Made by a program: the position numbers and the translations under genes. The notes beneath the pieces were generated by a model, which saw only the letters and a list, made by a program, of their open reading frames with translations, searched no databases and was not told the origin of the DNA. DNA of 64,000 nucleotides from Sepioteuthis lessoniana (Eukaryota; Mollusca; Cephalopoda; Myopsida; Loliginidae): NCBI GenBank assembly GCA_963585895.1, contig OY757921.1:51867669-51931668 (forward strand), given 5' to 3'. This document shows positions 45,376-58,313 of this stretch, one piece after another. The stretch's first letter is position 1; each line of letters starts with the position of its first letter.

Positions 45376-46649
45376 AACGATGCTTTTTTGCTCTCATGCC
45401 TTTACATAAATCGAGCTTACGGAGAATCCAGCTTTATTTTATGAACTCTTACTTCAAATGTGAATGCAAAAGATATTTTCTATAATGAAAAAATAGAATT
45501 ACATTGTTTCATCACGCTATCCATCTAAAGAATAAATCCAACACTACACTAGTTAATTTCGTTTTCTGGTTACATTTACGGATATTCAACTCTCTTTACG
45601 TAGTTCAATCATGTTAAGGTCAAAACCTTTGACAGACCAGGCTTTTAAGCTAACATACTAAGTTATATTGTCTTCATTGGTGAAAAAAAGATTTGTAGGA
45701 TGTGGTGTATAGCATTTGGGAATATTTCACCTTCTCCTATATTGGGGACTTTTGCAAATAGATACTGATATCCTAACAGTGGTACTTTTGTCGATTTTCG
45801 AATGTATATCAGCTATCCATTCTGAAAATGTTCCCAACGTCTTTTAAATACATCTTTAATACTTTTCTAAATCTATCTCTCGACTCCATATTTCTTGTTA
45901 TCATTTTTCACAAGATTAAAATTTGAAGTACATTTCATTCATACTTATTTTTATGAAGCATTGTTAAACATTGATTCTAATTAATACCTTTTTTGATGTA
46001 AATTTTAATTTAATCTGTTATTGAAATTCACTCGGAATATCAATCTATGACAACGAGGAACTGTTTGGATCTGAAATTATGAGGGCCATAGGTTTGCAAA
46101 AGCCAATTCTAAACTTTTAGACCTCCCATATAATTTTCTTGCTATTTGTTATTATTATTTAAGCTGTTAGCATTATTAGTAATTTTTAGAGCTATTATTT
46201 TTATTTCTGTTGATTGCATAACATTTTAAAAAGTTACAACATGTTCTGATTTTCATGATGGACATTGAATACCTTAGCACAACATGATCAACGGCATCGA
46301 AATGATTAGTTTAATCCGAACTCATCTTATCTATTAATATTCTAAAAGGTTAGGGAAGAAATATAATCTTTGCTAATCGCACTGTTTCCAAAACAGGTGA
46401 CATTTCCTCTCCTCGAAATCTTGTTGTAGGAAGATAACGGTTGGCTACTACATCATTAGAGGCTCATCTATTGATTGGAACATAATTTTCTTGGGTAATT
46501 TTTTACTCACTACTTTCTTTTGACAGCATTCGACACCACGGAACATCACATCAGTATTCATTCAGTTTTATTGTGTGAAGCCCTGGAGCATTTCATTCCC
46601 AATAATCCAATTGACTTAGATTTGTCCCAAATCTCTCACTATCTTTCTG

Positions 46650-46650
<1 letters not shown>
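45373..46650. other. No recognised feature
   Basis: AT-rich, short ORFs only. Confidence 0.45.

Positions 46651-46720
<70 letters not shown>
46651..46720. repeat. (TA)n microsatellite
   Basis: About 35 uninterrupted TA units, the longest such run here. Confidence 0.95.
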
Positions 46721-46725
<5 letters not shown>

Positions 46726-46955
46726 AGGAAACGGACACAGTGATCCGAATTCAAATCCTAGACGAGGCTATTTGCATTTCACATGGAAATAAAGTTCCTG
46801 AAAAAAGTATGCACCCAATTATTCTCCACCCCATCAAAAATGGGAACATAGTAGAACAGATTTGGCTTTCATCTTGGTGCAGGAACCAGTCTACGAGAAG
46901 GAAATCTCTGAATTCAAACCTGTTAAACTCCGACAAAAAATTAAACTTTAGTCAC
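46721..46955 (+). mobile_element. SINE-1 copy, degenerate
   Basis: B-box-like AATTCAAATCCTAG (46749-46762) and a 3' part CTTGGTGCAGGAACCAGTCT then TTCAAACCTGTTAAACTCCG that matches 60155-60225 of the intact copy. The A-box half is lost in or replaced by the TA run. Confidence 0.55.
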
Positions 46956-47737
46956 ATCTTGCTCGCGAGGAGTCACATCTTGCTCCCTCTCTATCTATTT
47001 CTATATATCTATCACAATCTCAATATCTCTGTCTGTCTTTTTGCCACCAACGCACATACGCATGAGTGTATGCACAGGTTTTGATAATAAACAAACCAAA
47101 TCAAAAACACATGAGTGAATCCAGAATGTTATCTTCAGATGATGATACTGGTAGGAAGCATATTTTAGAGCCGAAAAATAATTACAACTAACCCAGAGCG
47201 TCCTAAGAGTATCTCATAATACCACTTGACTTTATCTGTTTTCCATCATATCTTAGTACTCTTTCCGTATAATCCATAGTTGAATTCATAACTTTTCACA
47301 ACTTTTTGAAATTCTAATTCAATCATGTAGGATTTTGTTTGACTAAATAAAACGTCATTACATAAAACAGCAATGGAATTTGCAAGAAATATACGTGCAT
47401 AATTAATCGTCAATTCAATGATGCTAAATTGTATCATCATGATAGCAATGGCATAGTATTTTCATATGTGTCATATAAAATTTCCCGAAAGTTATTAATA
47501 TTATATACGCACGCTTAAAAAATAAAAACATAATCCCGCAAAACAGCGATGTGGCCAAAAATACTTCATATATTTGGGTATCAGCTGTATTATGTATGCG
47601 TATTAACCATAACTTCAAAATAGTCTCATTGTCTCTTTATCTCTTTGTTTATCTCTGCATATACATTAATATGTAATTAATAAAATACAATATATATATA
47701 TATATATATACTTAGTAATATATATAATTAATATAAT

Positions 47738-47771
<34 letters not shown>

Positions 47772-48906
47772 AACAATGTTGGTTGTCACTATCTCACTCA
47801 TTTGGTTTGTGGCAGTCCAAATGTAGTTTAATTTGGAGAGTACTGAATATCAGTGATTGAGCCATTATATTATATAAGTAAATATAAATAAAGACTAATA
47901 TGTCTTTATTTATATTTAATAGCATGGAAGCTTGGGTGCGACCACAGGTTTCATGTTGTCTTATAAACGACAATCATCAGGTAGAAAACGAAAGATTTGG
48001 GAGAAATCGAAAAATACAGTCAACAGGACATTACGATTGTGTACAACTATTTATGTGTATGTTCGCGTTGATTATATTTGTTGGTGTGTGCGTAAGGGAT
48101 ATGTTAAATATACTGTGTGCAGGCGTATTTTTAACAGTCATGAAAACATAGCTAACATAATGTCAACAGGTTGTGGAAGTGCATGGAGATGGATATAAAG
48201 ATTTAATGGAGGAAGATGGTACTTACGGCGAAAGATGCAAATTATGTTGTATATGGATCCTGTTTACCCACTGAATCAGAGATGTGATTTTATTGCTAGA
48301 TGTAGGCATAGATATAAATTTAGACTGGTTCTGAAAAATAATTGAATAAATAAATGATAAATAAATAACTATGATCTATTAAATTGATAAATGAATTAAA
48401 ATTTGATTTAATATTAGTAATTTGTTGCTCTGTTATAATGTAATTTTTGGTGAATAACATTTGTATTAGATAGATTTATTTCATTTTAAGGATTAACATT
48501 TGATGTTCTATAATGAGATATATCTGAATTACATTTGTTATATTATACTACGGATAGTTAGAGATGTATTTTCAGCTGTAAATCTTTGCTCAGTTAAATT
48601 TGAAGTATGATGAAAGCGGATGTTCTTTACCAGCCAAAATAAGTTGATACTTATTGCTACTTGACTTGGAAGGGTTAAGTTTTTGTAGGCGGAATAAGTT
48701 TTTTTTTCTTAAGTCTAGTTGTAAATGTGAAAGAGTTATTTTCATCCATTTTCTTGATGGATCTGAAGAGGTTCTGTAAATTCTTAGAGTATTGATTTAA
48801 AACAATGCTTTTTAACAGGATGGAAATGAAATTATCATTTTAATGTGACCGATTGTTTATTCAAAAAATAATCTGCTATTAGGATTTTATTTGCCTTGAG
48901 CTTTTG
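46956..48906. other. No recognised gene; TA repeats and a perfect hairpin
   Basis: (TA)n at 47691-47772. Two overlapping ORFs at 47900-48198 have no known features. Otherwise AT-rich. Confidence 0.45.
47879..47918. repeat. Perfect 17-bp inverted repeat
   Basis: TAAATATAAATAAAGAC (47879-47895), six-base loop, exact reverse complement 47902-47918. Confidence 0.85.
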
Positions 48907-48987
48907 ACCGGATTTACTTAAATTTACTATTCTATATTTGAATATTTAAATTGTTCTTCTTGGGACTGATACAGGACTAAATACTGT

Positions 48988-49044
<57 letters not shown>

Positions 49045-49075
49045 CAGTATTTAATCTAGTAAATCCGGAGTTGTG
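48907..49075. mobile_element. TA-rich MITE-like element with inverted ends
   Basis: CCGGATTTACT (48909-48919) is mirrored by AGTAAATCCGG (49058-49068). Inside, ACTAAATACTGT (48977-48988) mirrors ACAGTATTTAAT (49044-49055) around a (TA)n run (48991-49043). Could be a small non-autonomous DNA transposon or two palindromes around a microsatellite. Confidence 0.4.
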
Positions 49076-49173
49076 AACAATTAGGAAATAAGTTCACCCT
49101 TCCTTTTTTTTTGATAAACTTGCACTGTCTTTCTGTGTCTCTAAGAATATATTTGATATAATAGCATCCTTCG

Positions 49174-49175
<2 letters not shown>

Positions 49176-49240
<65 letters not shown>

Positions 49241-49252
49241 TATATATATATA
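49176..49252. repeat. (TA)n microsatellite
   Basis: About 35 TA units with a short interruption. Confidence 0.95.
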
Positions 49253-50399
49253 AATTTTGCAATGATATTCGACGTCATGAGAAAAAGTAAGACAGTATGG
49301 AAAAAAGAGATTGGCATGACGCACAAAGGAAATATTTCAATCTGATTTTCCACACTCTTTCTTTTGGATTGGCCTCATTTGTAATTAATATTCAAATTAA
49401 AGTTTATTCTTGGCTTCCGGTGTAAACTTTTAATATCGCTATTTAAACAATCAAATGGGATTATTTTCGTGCACTTAACTTTAAAGTTAATATCAAATTC
49501 TGTAAAGAATTTATAAGCAAGACAATACGTAATCTGATTAATTACCCTTAGAAACATTGCATGCTGGATAAAAAAAGAATATATTCCAACTATTTTAAAG
49601 GATAACAAATACATATGGAAATGCCTTAAAGTCCAATTATATTTTTGTTTCAAATTAGGGTTTATATAGTTTTCCCAAATAAACAACTTCTCGAAATATC
49701 AAATTCAGTTTTCCTTACGAATATATAAAAACTAAACGAGACCAGTTTTGCCTCCATTTGGATTTGTATACGTTTTTAGAATTAGCGAGGATATAAATAA
49801 AAACTGACGAAATGAGAACGTGAATCATCTAAGAGATTTACAGAAAGAGATAACTGACAAAGGAGAGCTGGAATCATTCGCAGGAATTGAAGAATATCTT
49901 TAAAAAACCAATAAATACTTAATAGAATATTATACAAGTGACCCCAAAAAGAATACCACAAAAATTCACTTTGTGAAATGCATTCTAAACACAGAATTAA
50001 CAAAAAGACATCGAACTCGTAAATGCTGAACCAGTTATTTATATTTACTACTCAAAGCTCACAAATAACCCAAGAAGACAAGTAATGTTCTGAATCTGTA
50101 GCCACGGTAAGTAGGTTGGTCACTAGAACTTTAAGCTTTTCTGCTCTTGGGTACACTTATCTAAATGAAATAATGCATTCGTCCTTATCGGTATTTTTCA
50201 TTCGCACAAAGCTGATGAATGTATCTTTTTGCTTGCTGGCTGGCACTGGAAATGGGTTATAATGGAGAATGTTGCATGAGTTTGTCCTTTTATACTTAAC
50301 AGTGTCCAGCATACCTTGTTGGTCTTATTAGGATGGATTATGAAATAGTATGTAAGTGGTAAGTGCAGTTGTTTTTTAAACTGTTGCTCACAGGGTTTG
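49253..50399. other. No recognised feature
   Basis: A 103-codon minus ORF at 49375-49686 is AT-driven (Lys/Asn/Ile/Phe rich) and unrecognised. Confidence 0.45.
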
Positions 50400-50634
50400 T
50401 TCATAACAGCCCGTCACATCTTAGTTTAGTTTCCATCATTTTTCTCCAGACGTTTCGCTAAATTTCACAATCATTCAATGGTATTGAAACGGCACCTGCG
50501 TAGAAGTATTTCCGTTTCATTTTATTTAACAGATTTGATTTCCACTTGACCATTAACCAGTCAATATAACTCCATGCTTTACTCATACGTATGTTGACAT
50601 CACATCCAGTAGATGAGATAAAATGTATTTATAT
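50400..50634 (-). pseudogene. LINE-D copy 3 fragment
   Basis: Aligns with 34480-34690 on the same strand: CGTTTCATTTTATTTAACAG / GATTTGATTTCCA, CCATGCTTTACTCATACG and TTTTCTCCAGACGTTTCG. It corresponds to the WKSDLTDKMKRSFF and KAWTAI part of the LINE-D protein, heavily mutated. It is cut on the right by LTR-2 copy 2. Confidence 0.65.
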
Positions 50635-51139
50635 TGTTGTATAGCCATGATACAACTATACTTATACATATACATGCGGAAACATAACCAACAATAATGA
50701 CAAATGAACACACTTCTTTAGAAAAATATACCTCTCACATTTTATTTGAAAGGGTTGCGAAAGGGTTGTGAAAGTGTTGTGTGTGAGAGGTGAGTTGGAG
50801 ACGGAAGAGACTGCAACATATTGACCCCAAGTTCCTCTGTCTTTAGCAGCACTTTTTTCTCATTCTGCTGGGCTGCTCAACCGGGGGACCTGAGGGCCCA
50901 AGCCCTCTGCTGAGAGCTTGTTCTCACTGCCTCAAACTGCAACTCGAGCTCCAACAGCAACTGACTCCAACTAACTCGAATTTTCTGGGCTCTGGGTTAT
51001 ATAATCGTTTGACGTTTACCTGCTTCTTGTTGGCGTCTCATCTTCACCGAATTCAACCTGTCCACATGTCAAGGTGATATCTTCGACCGGATGCACCTGT
51101 TTCTCGATTGACGGCTGGGTCGAAGGTCAATATGTTACA
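50635..51139 (+). mobile_element. LTR-2 family, copy 2 (solo LTR candidate)
   Basis: 505 bp, homologous to 21033-21480. Starts TGTTGTATAG, ends ATGTTACA. Flanking tetramers are ATAT (50631-50634) and ATGT (51140-51143), a possible 4-bp duplication with one change. Contains GTGTGTGAGAGGTGAGTTGG and a long CT/CA-rich middle. No internal domain on either side. Confidence 0.7.
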
Positions 51140-52894
51140 ATGTAACAGACGCGTAAACGTTGTTAACATTTAAACAAGTGAATAAACAAAAAATATGCGC
51201 AGAATAGTTACATTTTACCTTACCTTATTAAACAACCAAAAAGTAAGACGTCTGAACAAACACATAAGTTATTCTGTAATAAAAAAGCGTAAACAAAATG
51301 TCTTTTTTGTTTGAATTATATTTTTTAAAAAATATGAATTTTATTCAATGACTCATCCGTTAAATGAATCAAATCATCTAAATTTATGAAAAGTTAGGTT
51401 ACGCATGACAAAACACAAACATAAAGAACTTATGCTGCCTCTAAATGCTCGAGTATAAATTTGATTAAAAGAAAACTCTTTTATTAAGTAAGTCCAGCAA
51501 ACTTTATAGCAATTCGATTATTTACAGATTCATGGGACTTTTTAAAGTTACTAAACAATCCGTCTAGCGATGGCGTGCTTCTTTTTGCTAAGGAATGCCA
51601 ATTGTACATTGACTGCTTGGAACTAGTGGATTAAACTGCGATAAATGATATTTTTTAATTAGATATGTATTTTATGTCAAAGTTACACTCTCTATATATA
51701 TCTCTCTCTTTCTCTCTCTCCCTCTCTCTCTATATATATATTTATATATATATATATATATATGACCGGGCGTATTTTGGATTGTTGCCGATACGGTGGC
51801 TATCCTCGGGGTCGTATCCTTGTCTGAGTGTGCCTGGAAATTTCTTGAATAATTGAGATGATTGTGTTTTAAGATTCGGACAACGAATCAACCCCTATCC
51901 GTTTCAGCAATTAGACGCCTCGCACAATAACGTATAGTAAAAAAAAAATAAATAAATAAAATCTGTGACCATAAAGAAAACAGCACAAATATTTCAACAA
52001 TAATAGGTTTCTGTGTATATTAAAGAAATTGTAATTCATCAACAATTTACATAATGCAATTCATTCAGAGACCGATGGGTATTAACTTATGTTTTCTATC
52101 GTTCAATCAAGTAGTTCGATACAAAACCAATAATCTTAGAATCGGGGTAAAGCCACCTTACGCCTGCCTTCAAACTCAGTTAAAGTCGGTCATTTTCTGG
52201 GCCTCACCTGTTCTGACTTTATCTCGCTACGTCAGACTCCTACTCGTATCGTTTCCCGATCGATCTCAATTTTGATCTCGTCTCGTCTCCTTGGTCTCAT
52301 TAACTTTGTCTGACTACATCCGCTACATCAGACTTAGACCCGACTTCCAACCAATCTAATTTTGTTTCTCTTATAGTTTAATTCATGTATTTTTCGTTGC
52401 TAGGTCAAGAGCCTGTGTAGGGATTATTTCGAAAGCCCGTAATAAATTACATGCGGAATTACTGAGGTAAATTTAGCGACAAGTCTCTTTGATTAGTCAG
52501 TAAACTTCGGATTTTCTTTCATGATCAACAATACAAAATTCCCTTTCTTAACAATGGCCTTGACGCGGCAATCTTTTGTTTTCATGATTTCGTTTTGTTT
52601 TTTTTATCAACCAAATTTTAAAAGCTTTTGAAAACAATAATAAATTTCGTCTGTCACTGAATAATTCCGATGTTTGATAAGATCTTTTGAACAAGACTTC
52701 TTCAAACACAGATTTCGTAGCATAAATTCTAATGATAAAATAAACAATATGCTTCTTTCTACATGACTCGTTCAAAAGCTATTATAGATTCGCAATGTAT
52801 TTTCTCTACTCATCTAAAATCCACATTAATATCGTTACTTTTTTTCTCGGTTTATTAAACTCCTAACGCTCTCTGAAATCACTGTTACACACAT
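51140..52894. other. No recognised gene; microsatellite at 51693-51764
   Basis: CT then TA repeats at 51693-51764. A CTCGTCTCGTCTCC-type imperfect repeat lies near 52275. No element recognised. Confidence 0.45.
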
Positions 52895-53031
<137 letters not shown>

Positions 53032-53176
53032 CAGCTGTGTTTTTGTGAGACTGGGAGTTGACAAGAGAGAAAGAGAAAGAATAGAATAATAAAATAAAGA
53101 ATAGAAAAATAAAAATATAAAATAGAATAAGAGTAGGAATGTAAGAAAAGAACTTATACTTGTATTAACAAAGCCG

Positions 53177-53240
<64 letters not shown>

Positions 53241-53278
53241 CGTTCACGTATGTATGTGTGTGTGTGTGTGTGTGTGTA
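53177..53278. repeat. (TA)n(TG)n compound microsatellite
   Basis: TA units then TG units, with a short CGCGCGTGCG interruption. Confidence 0.93.
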
Positions 53279-53284
53279 AACATG

Positions 53285-53380
53285 ATTGATTAAATGATAA
53301 AGGCATATCTTGTCTATATAATTTTATTAAGATGTTAATCAAATTATATAGACAAAATATGTCTTTATTATTTAATCAAA
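53285..53380. repeat. 40-bp imperfect palindrome (foldback)
   Basis: Arms 53285-53324 and 53341-53380 are reverse complements at about 36 of 40 positions, with a 16-base loop. Arm words: GATTAAATGATAAAGGCATA and TGTCTATATAATTT. MITE-like but no target duplication identified. Confidence 0.75.
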
Positions 53381-53408
53381 CAGGCTTAAATGAAAGTGCT
53401 ACCCAACT

Positions 53409-53444
53409 ACACACACACACACACACACATACACACACATGCAT

Positions 53445-53483
<39 letters not shown>
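53409..53483. repeat. (CA)n and (GATA)n microsatellites
   Basis: CA repeat then about nine GATA units (53445-53481). Confidence 0.93.
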
Positions 53484-54139
53484 TTTCCCTGATTTGGACA
53501 TGCACGCATAATTATTAACATTTAATACTTATACAAATCTACCCATATTCTCTCACTCACTAACATAAACACAGAAAGCGCGTTCACCACCCCTATATAG
53601 ATATATAAAAAAATAAGTTGTTACATGGTCTTATTTATCCCAAATTATTGTCTGGGGTACTAGATAGATAGATGTTCTCTAAATTGTCTGAACAAATTTT
53701 CGATGCAAGTGCAAATCTCATCTGAGTTCTTTATTCTCCAAGATTTTTTGCTTCCTTTACAATAGCAGAATATGAAACAACTTGATGATAAAAAAAAGTT
53801 ACAAAAATGATATGAACTATAAACTAGTTAAAAGCCAGTCTTGTCAGATTTCTTCGAGTAGGAAATGCGGTCAACTTCAGATTCTTTCATTTACATCTGT
53901 GAGAACGATATGCTTTGAAATAAATAAAACCAGTTTGAAGTAATGTAGATTTATGAATTTTACTTACTAATGGATCTGTCTACTGAGTTTAGAATAAATA
54001 GACTGAATATATCTCCTGTTTTAGAGTAAGACTACCCAAAAAGGTGTAACGCTAAATGTCTCCAGATTGAAAATCTGAAGAGTGTGGAGTATTTCTTTAT
54101 TACCGTTGCTCCTTGCTTGAATATCATAAAACCAACAGG
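53484..54139. other. No recognised feature
   Basis: AT-rich, no element recognised. Confidence 0.45.
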
Positions 54140-54335
54140 GGGGAGTCCTCCTAGAGCAATGATTAAACCACTGGCCTGCAGAATCGTAGGGAGTTCGAAA
54201 TCCAGTCACGCTATTAGGTTCACTTTCAGACAAATACCCCTGGGAAAGGTATGAACCCCCAGTTATGGGTTAAATAGCATCACCGCTGTTCTTGTATAAG
54301 GATGGCTCTGATATCAAATAAACCATGAAGGTTGA
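54140..54335 (+). mobile_element. SINE-1 copy
   Basis: A-box-like AGAGCAATGATTAAACCACTGG (54153-54174), B-box GAGTTCGAAATCC (54191-54203), body CACGCTATTAGGTTCACTTTC and CTGGGAAAGGTATGAACCCC shared with 60055-60110, tail TAAGGATGGCTCTGATATC. Confidence 0.72.
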
Positions 54336-54884
54336 CATGCCATTAAACAAAGAAACCCATAAAAACAACAATAGTTCGATGAGAGCAAAAGATCTTTTAA
54401 TGCCGGCAAGAGTTTACCGTACCATTTTTCTGAATTTTTTTATCATATCTTGAAATAGTGTTCTTTATTTTTCGGTTCAATTTTTGAATACTAAAAAAAA
54501 AACAAAAAAAACACACATACATTGAAAAAAGAAAAGGGAAATAAAAATCCTACCTAACCAAAGTTTTCAAAGAACGAACTTTTCAAAAAAAGAAAAATAA
54601 CCTGGGCCTACGACGAATGACATTTTATCCATGATTTTTTATTCCTCAAAAGATTTTTCTTGCTTCTTTTTTTATTGCGCTGAAATTGATTTCTGCACTC
54701 ATCTCTGGCTGGATTCTGGATTTTTAAGCACTACTTTCCAATAAACGTCAATTTTATTCAGCAGATTTCATCTATTCCTTGGAAATATCACCTTTCTTTC
54801 GATAGCAGCCAAAGTTCTTTAGTTTTCCAAGCGAAAAACATTGTTTCTGCATTTTCTTATCAATTTATTTTTTAGTGTTCAAAC

Positions 54885-54935
<51 letters not shown>

Positions 54936-54973
54936 GTGTGTGTGTGTGTGTGTGTGTACGTATATTTTGAAAG

Positions 54974-55009
<36 letters not shown>

Positions 55010-55075
55010 TGTGTGTGTGTGTGGGAGAGAGAAAGAGAGTCAATTTGTTTTAAATAAGGAGCCATCTCCAATTTC
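54336..55075. other. No gene; (TA)n(TG)n(GA)n at 54889-55036
   Basis: A compound microsatellite of TA, TG, TA, GA and TG blocks; otherwise AT-rich. Confidence 0.5.
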
Positions 55076-55565
55076 AGTTTCGACCCTCTGTAATTAGTAA
55101 ATCAGTTCATATTCTTCGACAGCAATATCTCATCTACTGAAACCGATGTCAACAAAAGCATAGACTGTTATTTAGAAATTCACTAAGCCGTATCAATTGA
55201 GCATCCGATTGTACTCGAACTCACTGCTGAATATTTGCTAGTCTAGCTTGCTAACCAGTACACTATTTGAGGTGCCCAATAATAGTTTAAATCATATAAA
55301 AATCTGATATCTCAGTTAAAAATAAAACGGGATTTCACACAAACTGCAGCAGTTTTGGTGATACTATATGGATGCACCAAACTGACTTTACGAAACGCAG
55401 AAGAAGCTAAATGAGACCACACAAGTATGCTTCATACTGTTTCGAACAAATCCTGGAAGCAGCACCTGACAAAACAGTAGCTGTAAGACCGTCCAAGTAA
55501 GATGATCAAGACATGCTGAGCATTGCTAGAGATGTAAGGACGAGTTCATAAGTGATTATCTATTA
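55076..55565 (+). pseudogene. LINE-D copy 4 fragment, interrupted by a tRNA-like SINE head
   Basis: Plus strand reads NISSTETDVNKSID (55122-55163), equivalent to SSVSSTENDINTRL of LINE-D, then after an insertion ISQLKIKRDFTQTAAVLVIL and YGCTKLTL (55310-55395), SNKSWKQHLTKQ (~55445-55480). The order follows LINE-D. Stops are frequent. Insertion at about 55170-55295. Confidence 0.7.
55170..55295 (-). mobile_element. tRNA-like SINE head inserted in LINE-D copy 4
   Basis: Reverse complement shows AGTGTACTGGTTAGCAAGC (A-box-like) and GAGTTCGAGTACAATC (B-box-like) at the usual spacing. LINE-D motifs stand on both sides. Confidence 0.5.
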
Positions 55566-57799
55566 TATACTTCTACATATTAACGCGCCTGTTTTGGCTA
55601 ACCAATAAGGATTTATACATCAGATCTGTGGGGACACCAGATAAAGTCTTGAGTACTTGCCAGGAACAATGTCGGTAAGGGATGGATGGAGACAGACAGA
55701 CAGACAGACAGAGAGAAAGATAGAGAGGGGAACTCCATCCTATAAGCATGAGTTGATGAATGATAAGTATGTATATTCCCTTCACACACACATGTATATA
55801 TATATATATGTGTGTGTGTGGGGGGGGGGGTATGTGTTTATCTCTTGAATTTCTACTGGCTACAAATCTAATTCATTCTTCAGGTTTCATATTTTGCATA
55901 ATTCTAACGCTGGACTTTGCTTTTGTACAGTTGTTGGCACCATTTTCGCCTGGCTTCACATACGCATCAATAATAGGTGAAACCATTGTTTTCTTGCGAC
56001 ACCAATAAATTAACTGTCCTCGCATATTATTGAAATTTAGTTCGATCTTGACAAAACGTATTGTATTTATACCGTAATATCAACTTTTATTGAGACAGAA
56101 GATTTCTGAGAAGCCTCTTTTTTAAAGCAATGATTAATATTCAATTTCTATATGAAAAGATTTGTTTTCTCGGGCAGCACCTCTCCCTTGTACTTAGATG
56201 AGTAAAGTCATGATCACTCCCTAATATCTGAAGCGCTCCCAGAAGGCTAATGCCGACTGGACTGCAAACTTTCTAGAATTAATTACACCGATCCCTGTGG
56301 ACATCTCCAAGTGTATTAATGAGCTTTTTTCTATCTTGAAAGGCATGGGGTCTTAAAACAGCATTTAAAAGCCGTTAAAAGTTTTGCATGTACGAATATT
56401 GTTCGAACCTTCAAGTAACGGTATTTTAATGGTAAGTAATTCCTAGAACGTGATTGCTAATGATCAGCTTGTAATCAGAGTGCGTACAAGCTATTCTTTA
56501 AAAAATAAACAAGAATTCTCTCAAGAAGATATCAGGTAAAGAAGGCTGGTCCCTAAACACTAAATAAAACAAGTAAGCAGAGTTTTGAAATAAATACAAT
56601 ATAGAAGTCATTAGTTAGGGAAATTATGAAATTAAACAGGAGCAGTTCTGATGAGAATGTTTCATAAAGTATTATAGCAGTAGTTTTGGGGAAATTTCAT
56701 ACACGTATAAATCAAGGAGTGTATACAGATAGGGCTATTTTCCATTCTATAATCGGTTTTTCAGTTTTTGCTTTCATAGCGTTCATGTTTTAGAATAATT
56801 CTACGATAGTGAGCACAACTACGATGGGGTATGTTGAAAAATTAGGATTCAGATAACGGATATAATAAAGAAAAAATACAATGTATATTTAGCATGCAGA
56901 ATTAAATTTAATCAAAAATATTCGAATGGTTACTTAATAAACGCTGCTAAGTCGATGATGATGATGGTGGTGATGATGATGATTGCCTTACAGTTTAAGG
57001 AAAACAAACACAAAAAAAAAAAAATAACTCAACTCAAATATAGGACTTCCCGTAGTTAATTTCTTTTTTTTTAAAAAGTTATCCAGTCCATAGAAATAAA
57101 CAGAAACAGATGACGGTCATTAACTGCTTAAGTGGAGATTTACTATTCTTTCAAGTGTTTCTTTCATTGTTTCAAGGGAATGGAATCTTCTCGTATTTTT
57201 AGTGTTTATTCATTCTCAGTCCTAGTTACGAATTTTGGAAAAAACAATTTTTATATGGAGGTTGTCAGAATAGAAATCCTCAACTTCTATGGTATGTGTG
57301 ACCCGCTCTCGCAACCATTTTAATTCCGTATACTTTAATTATTTAATTACTTTTTTTTTGTCCTACAGTTTCAAATATTGCGTATAGATTATTATCCAGA
57401 ATGTTATCGTCTACAACCTTCTGGTTAGTTCTCAGTCCACGACTAATTCATTTTAGCAGTCAATACTTTCGACATACTTGCTTACATTATTACAGTACGA
57501 CATTCATTAAACTTTAAAAAATAATACTTAAACATTTTTCGCCTTTCTAAAACGCGAAGACAACTGGTTCTTCCTTTTAAACAGAAATTAACGCTTACTA
57601 GTTTTGAAAGTCAACAGAAATTTAAGAGGTTGTAAACGTAAACATGTCTCTAATTCTAACCAAGAGATCACTGCGTTGATTAAGAGACGACTTTCGAAAA
57701 CATTTAGATTAAAAAAGTGTTAAGTTTTCTAGAAATACCGGGAGTCGAGGAACTATATTCCACTGCTTGAGGAGGGAAACACAAATTTTACTCCTGATG
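55566..57799. other. No recognised gene
   Basis: Small GACA repeat (55691-55713), TA/TG/G run (55797-55831) and a GATGAT run near 56957. ORFs up to 82 codons lack family features. Confidence 0.45.
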
Positions 57800-58028
57800 C
57801 AGCTTTGCTGTCACCACCATAACAATCTCAGTCGGTAAGGACGTCTAAAAGGAAGACACTATCTCTCCGAAGCTCTACAAAGTATGTCTCAAAATGGTCA
57901 TCCAGGACATTGACTGGGAGAGTGGCCGTAACATCACAGAGCATCTATTAACTGATCTCCGATTCGCAGATGATATCATGCTCATCACTGAAACCACTAA
58001 TCAGTTACAAGCAATTCTTGCTGAGCTG

Positions 58029-58030
<2 letters not shown>
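57800..58030 (+). pseudogene. LINE RT fragment (motif B to C)
   Basis: Reads KEDTISPKLYKVCLKMV across a frame change, then VIQDIDWESGRNITEHLLTDLRFADDIMLITET (57895-58000). The FADD box is RT motif C, and the preceding L.DLRFADD context is typical of RTE-like non-LTR elements. It breaks into a (TA)n run at 58028. Different from LINE-D. Confidence 0.7.
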
Positions 58031-58059
<29 letters not shown>

Positions 58060-58060
58060 C
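58028..58060. repeat. (TA)n microsatellite
   Basis: TA run directly truncating the LINE RT fragment. Confidence 0.95.
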
Positions 58061-58230
58061 TCCCCTACCTCGATAGGGTCGAGTTCTCTAGCGAAGAAGT
58101 AATCCTGTTGCCATTAGCGCCTTTGCAAGTCTCTTTGTATTTGAATTGAGATCTCGGCGGCCTTTGAACGGATGTATGTAAACAATAGTAATTGTGATTC
58201 ATAACCGTTTCAAATGTACGTCTTAGCTAA

Positions 58231-58308
58231 TATCTCCTCGTAGCTAAATGGTTAGAAGCTTTGGCTTGGCGTTTGAGTCAACTGGGTTTCGATCCCAGCT
58301 ACTGGAAG
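58231..58308 (+). mobile_element. tRNA-like pol III head of a hammerhead-bearing retroposon
   Basis: A-box TAGCTAAATGGTTAGAAG (58241-58258), and B-box GGTTTCGATCCC inside a perfect T-arm (CTGGG/CCCAG, 58282-58298). The ends TATCTCC and GGAAGATA pair at six of seven positions like an acceptor stem. The anticodon arm is poor, and a ribozyme follows at once, so this is a SINE-type promoter rather than a working tRNA gene. Confidence 0.7.
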
Positions 58309-58313
58309 ATACT

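Noticed and set aside
53445-53481. CRISPR-like or other structured array
   Set aside because: Plain GATA microsatellite; no spacer-repeat alternation anywhere in the window.
58231-58308. A tRNA gene
   Set aside because: T-arm and acceptor-like ends are present, but the anticodon arm is poor and the hammerhead follows directly; better read as a retroposon promoter.
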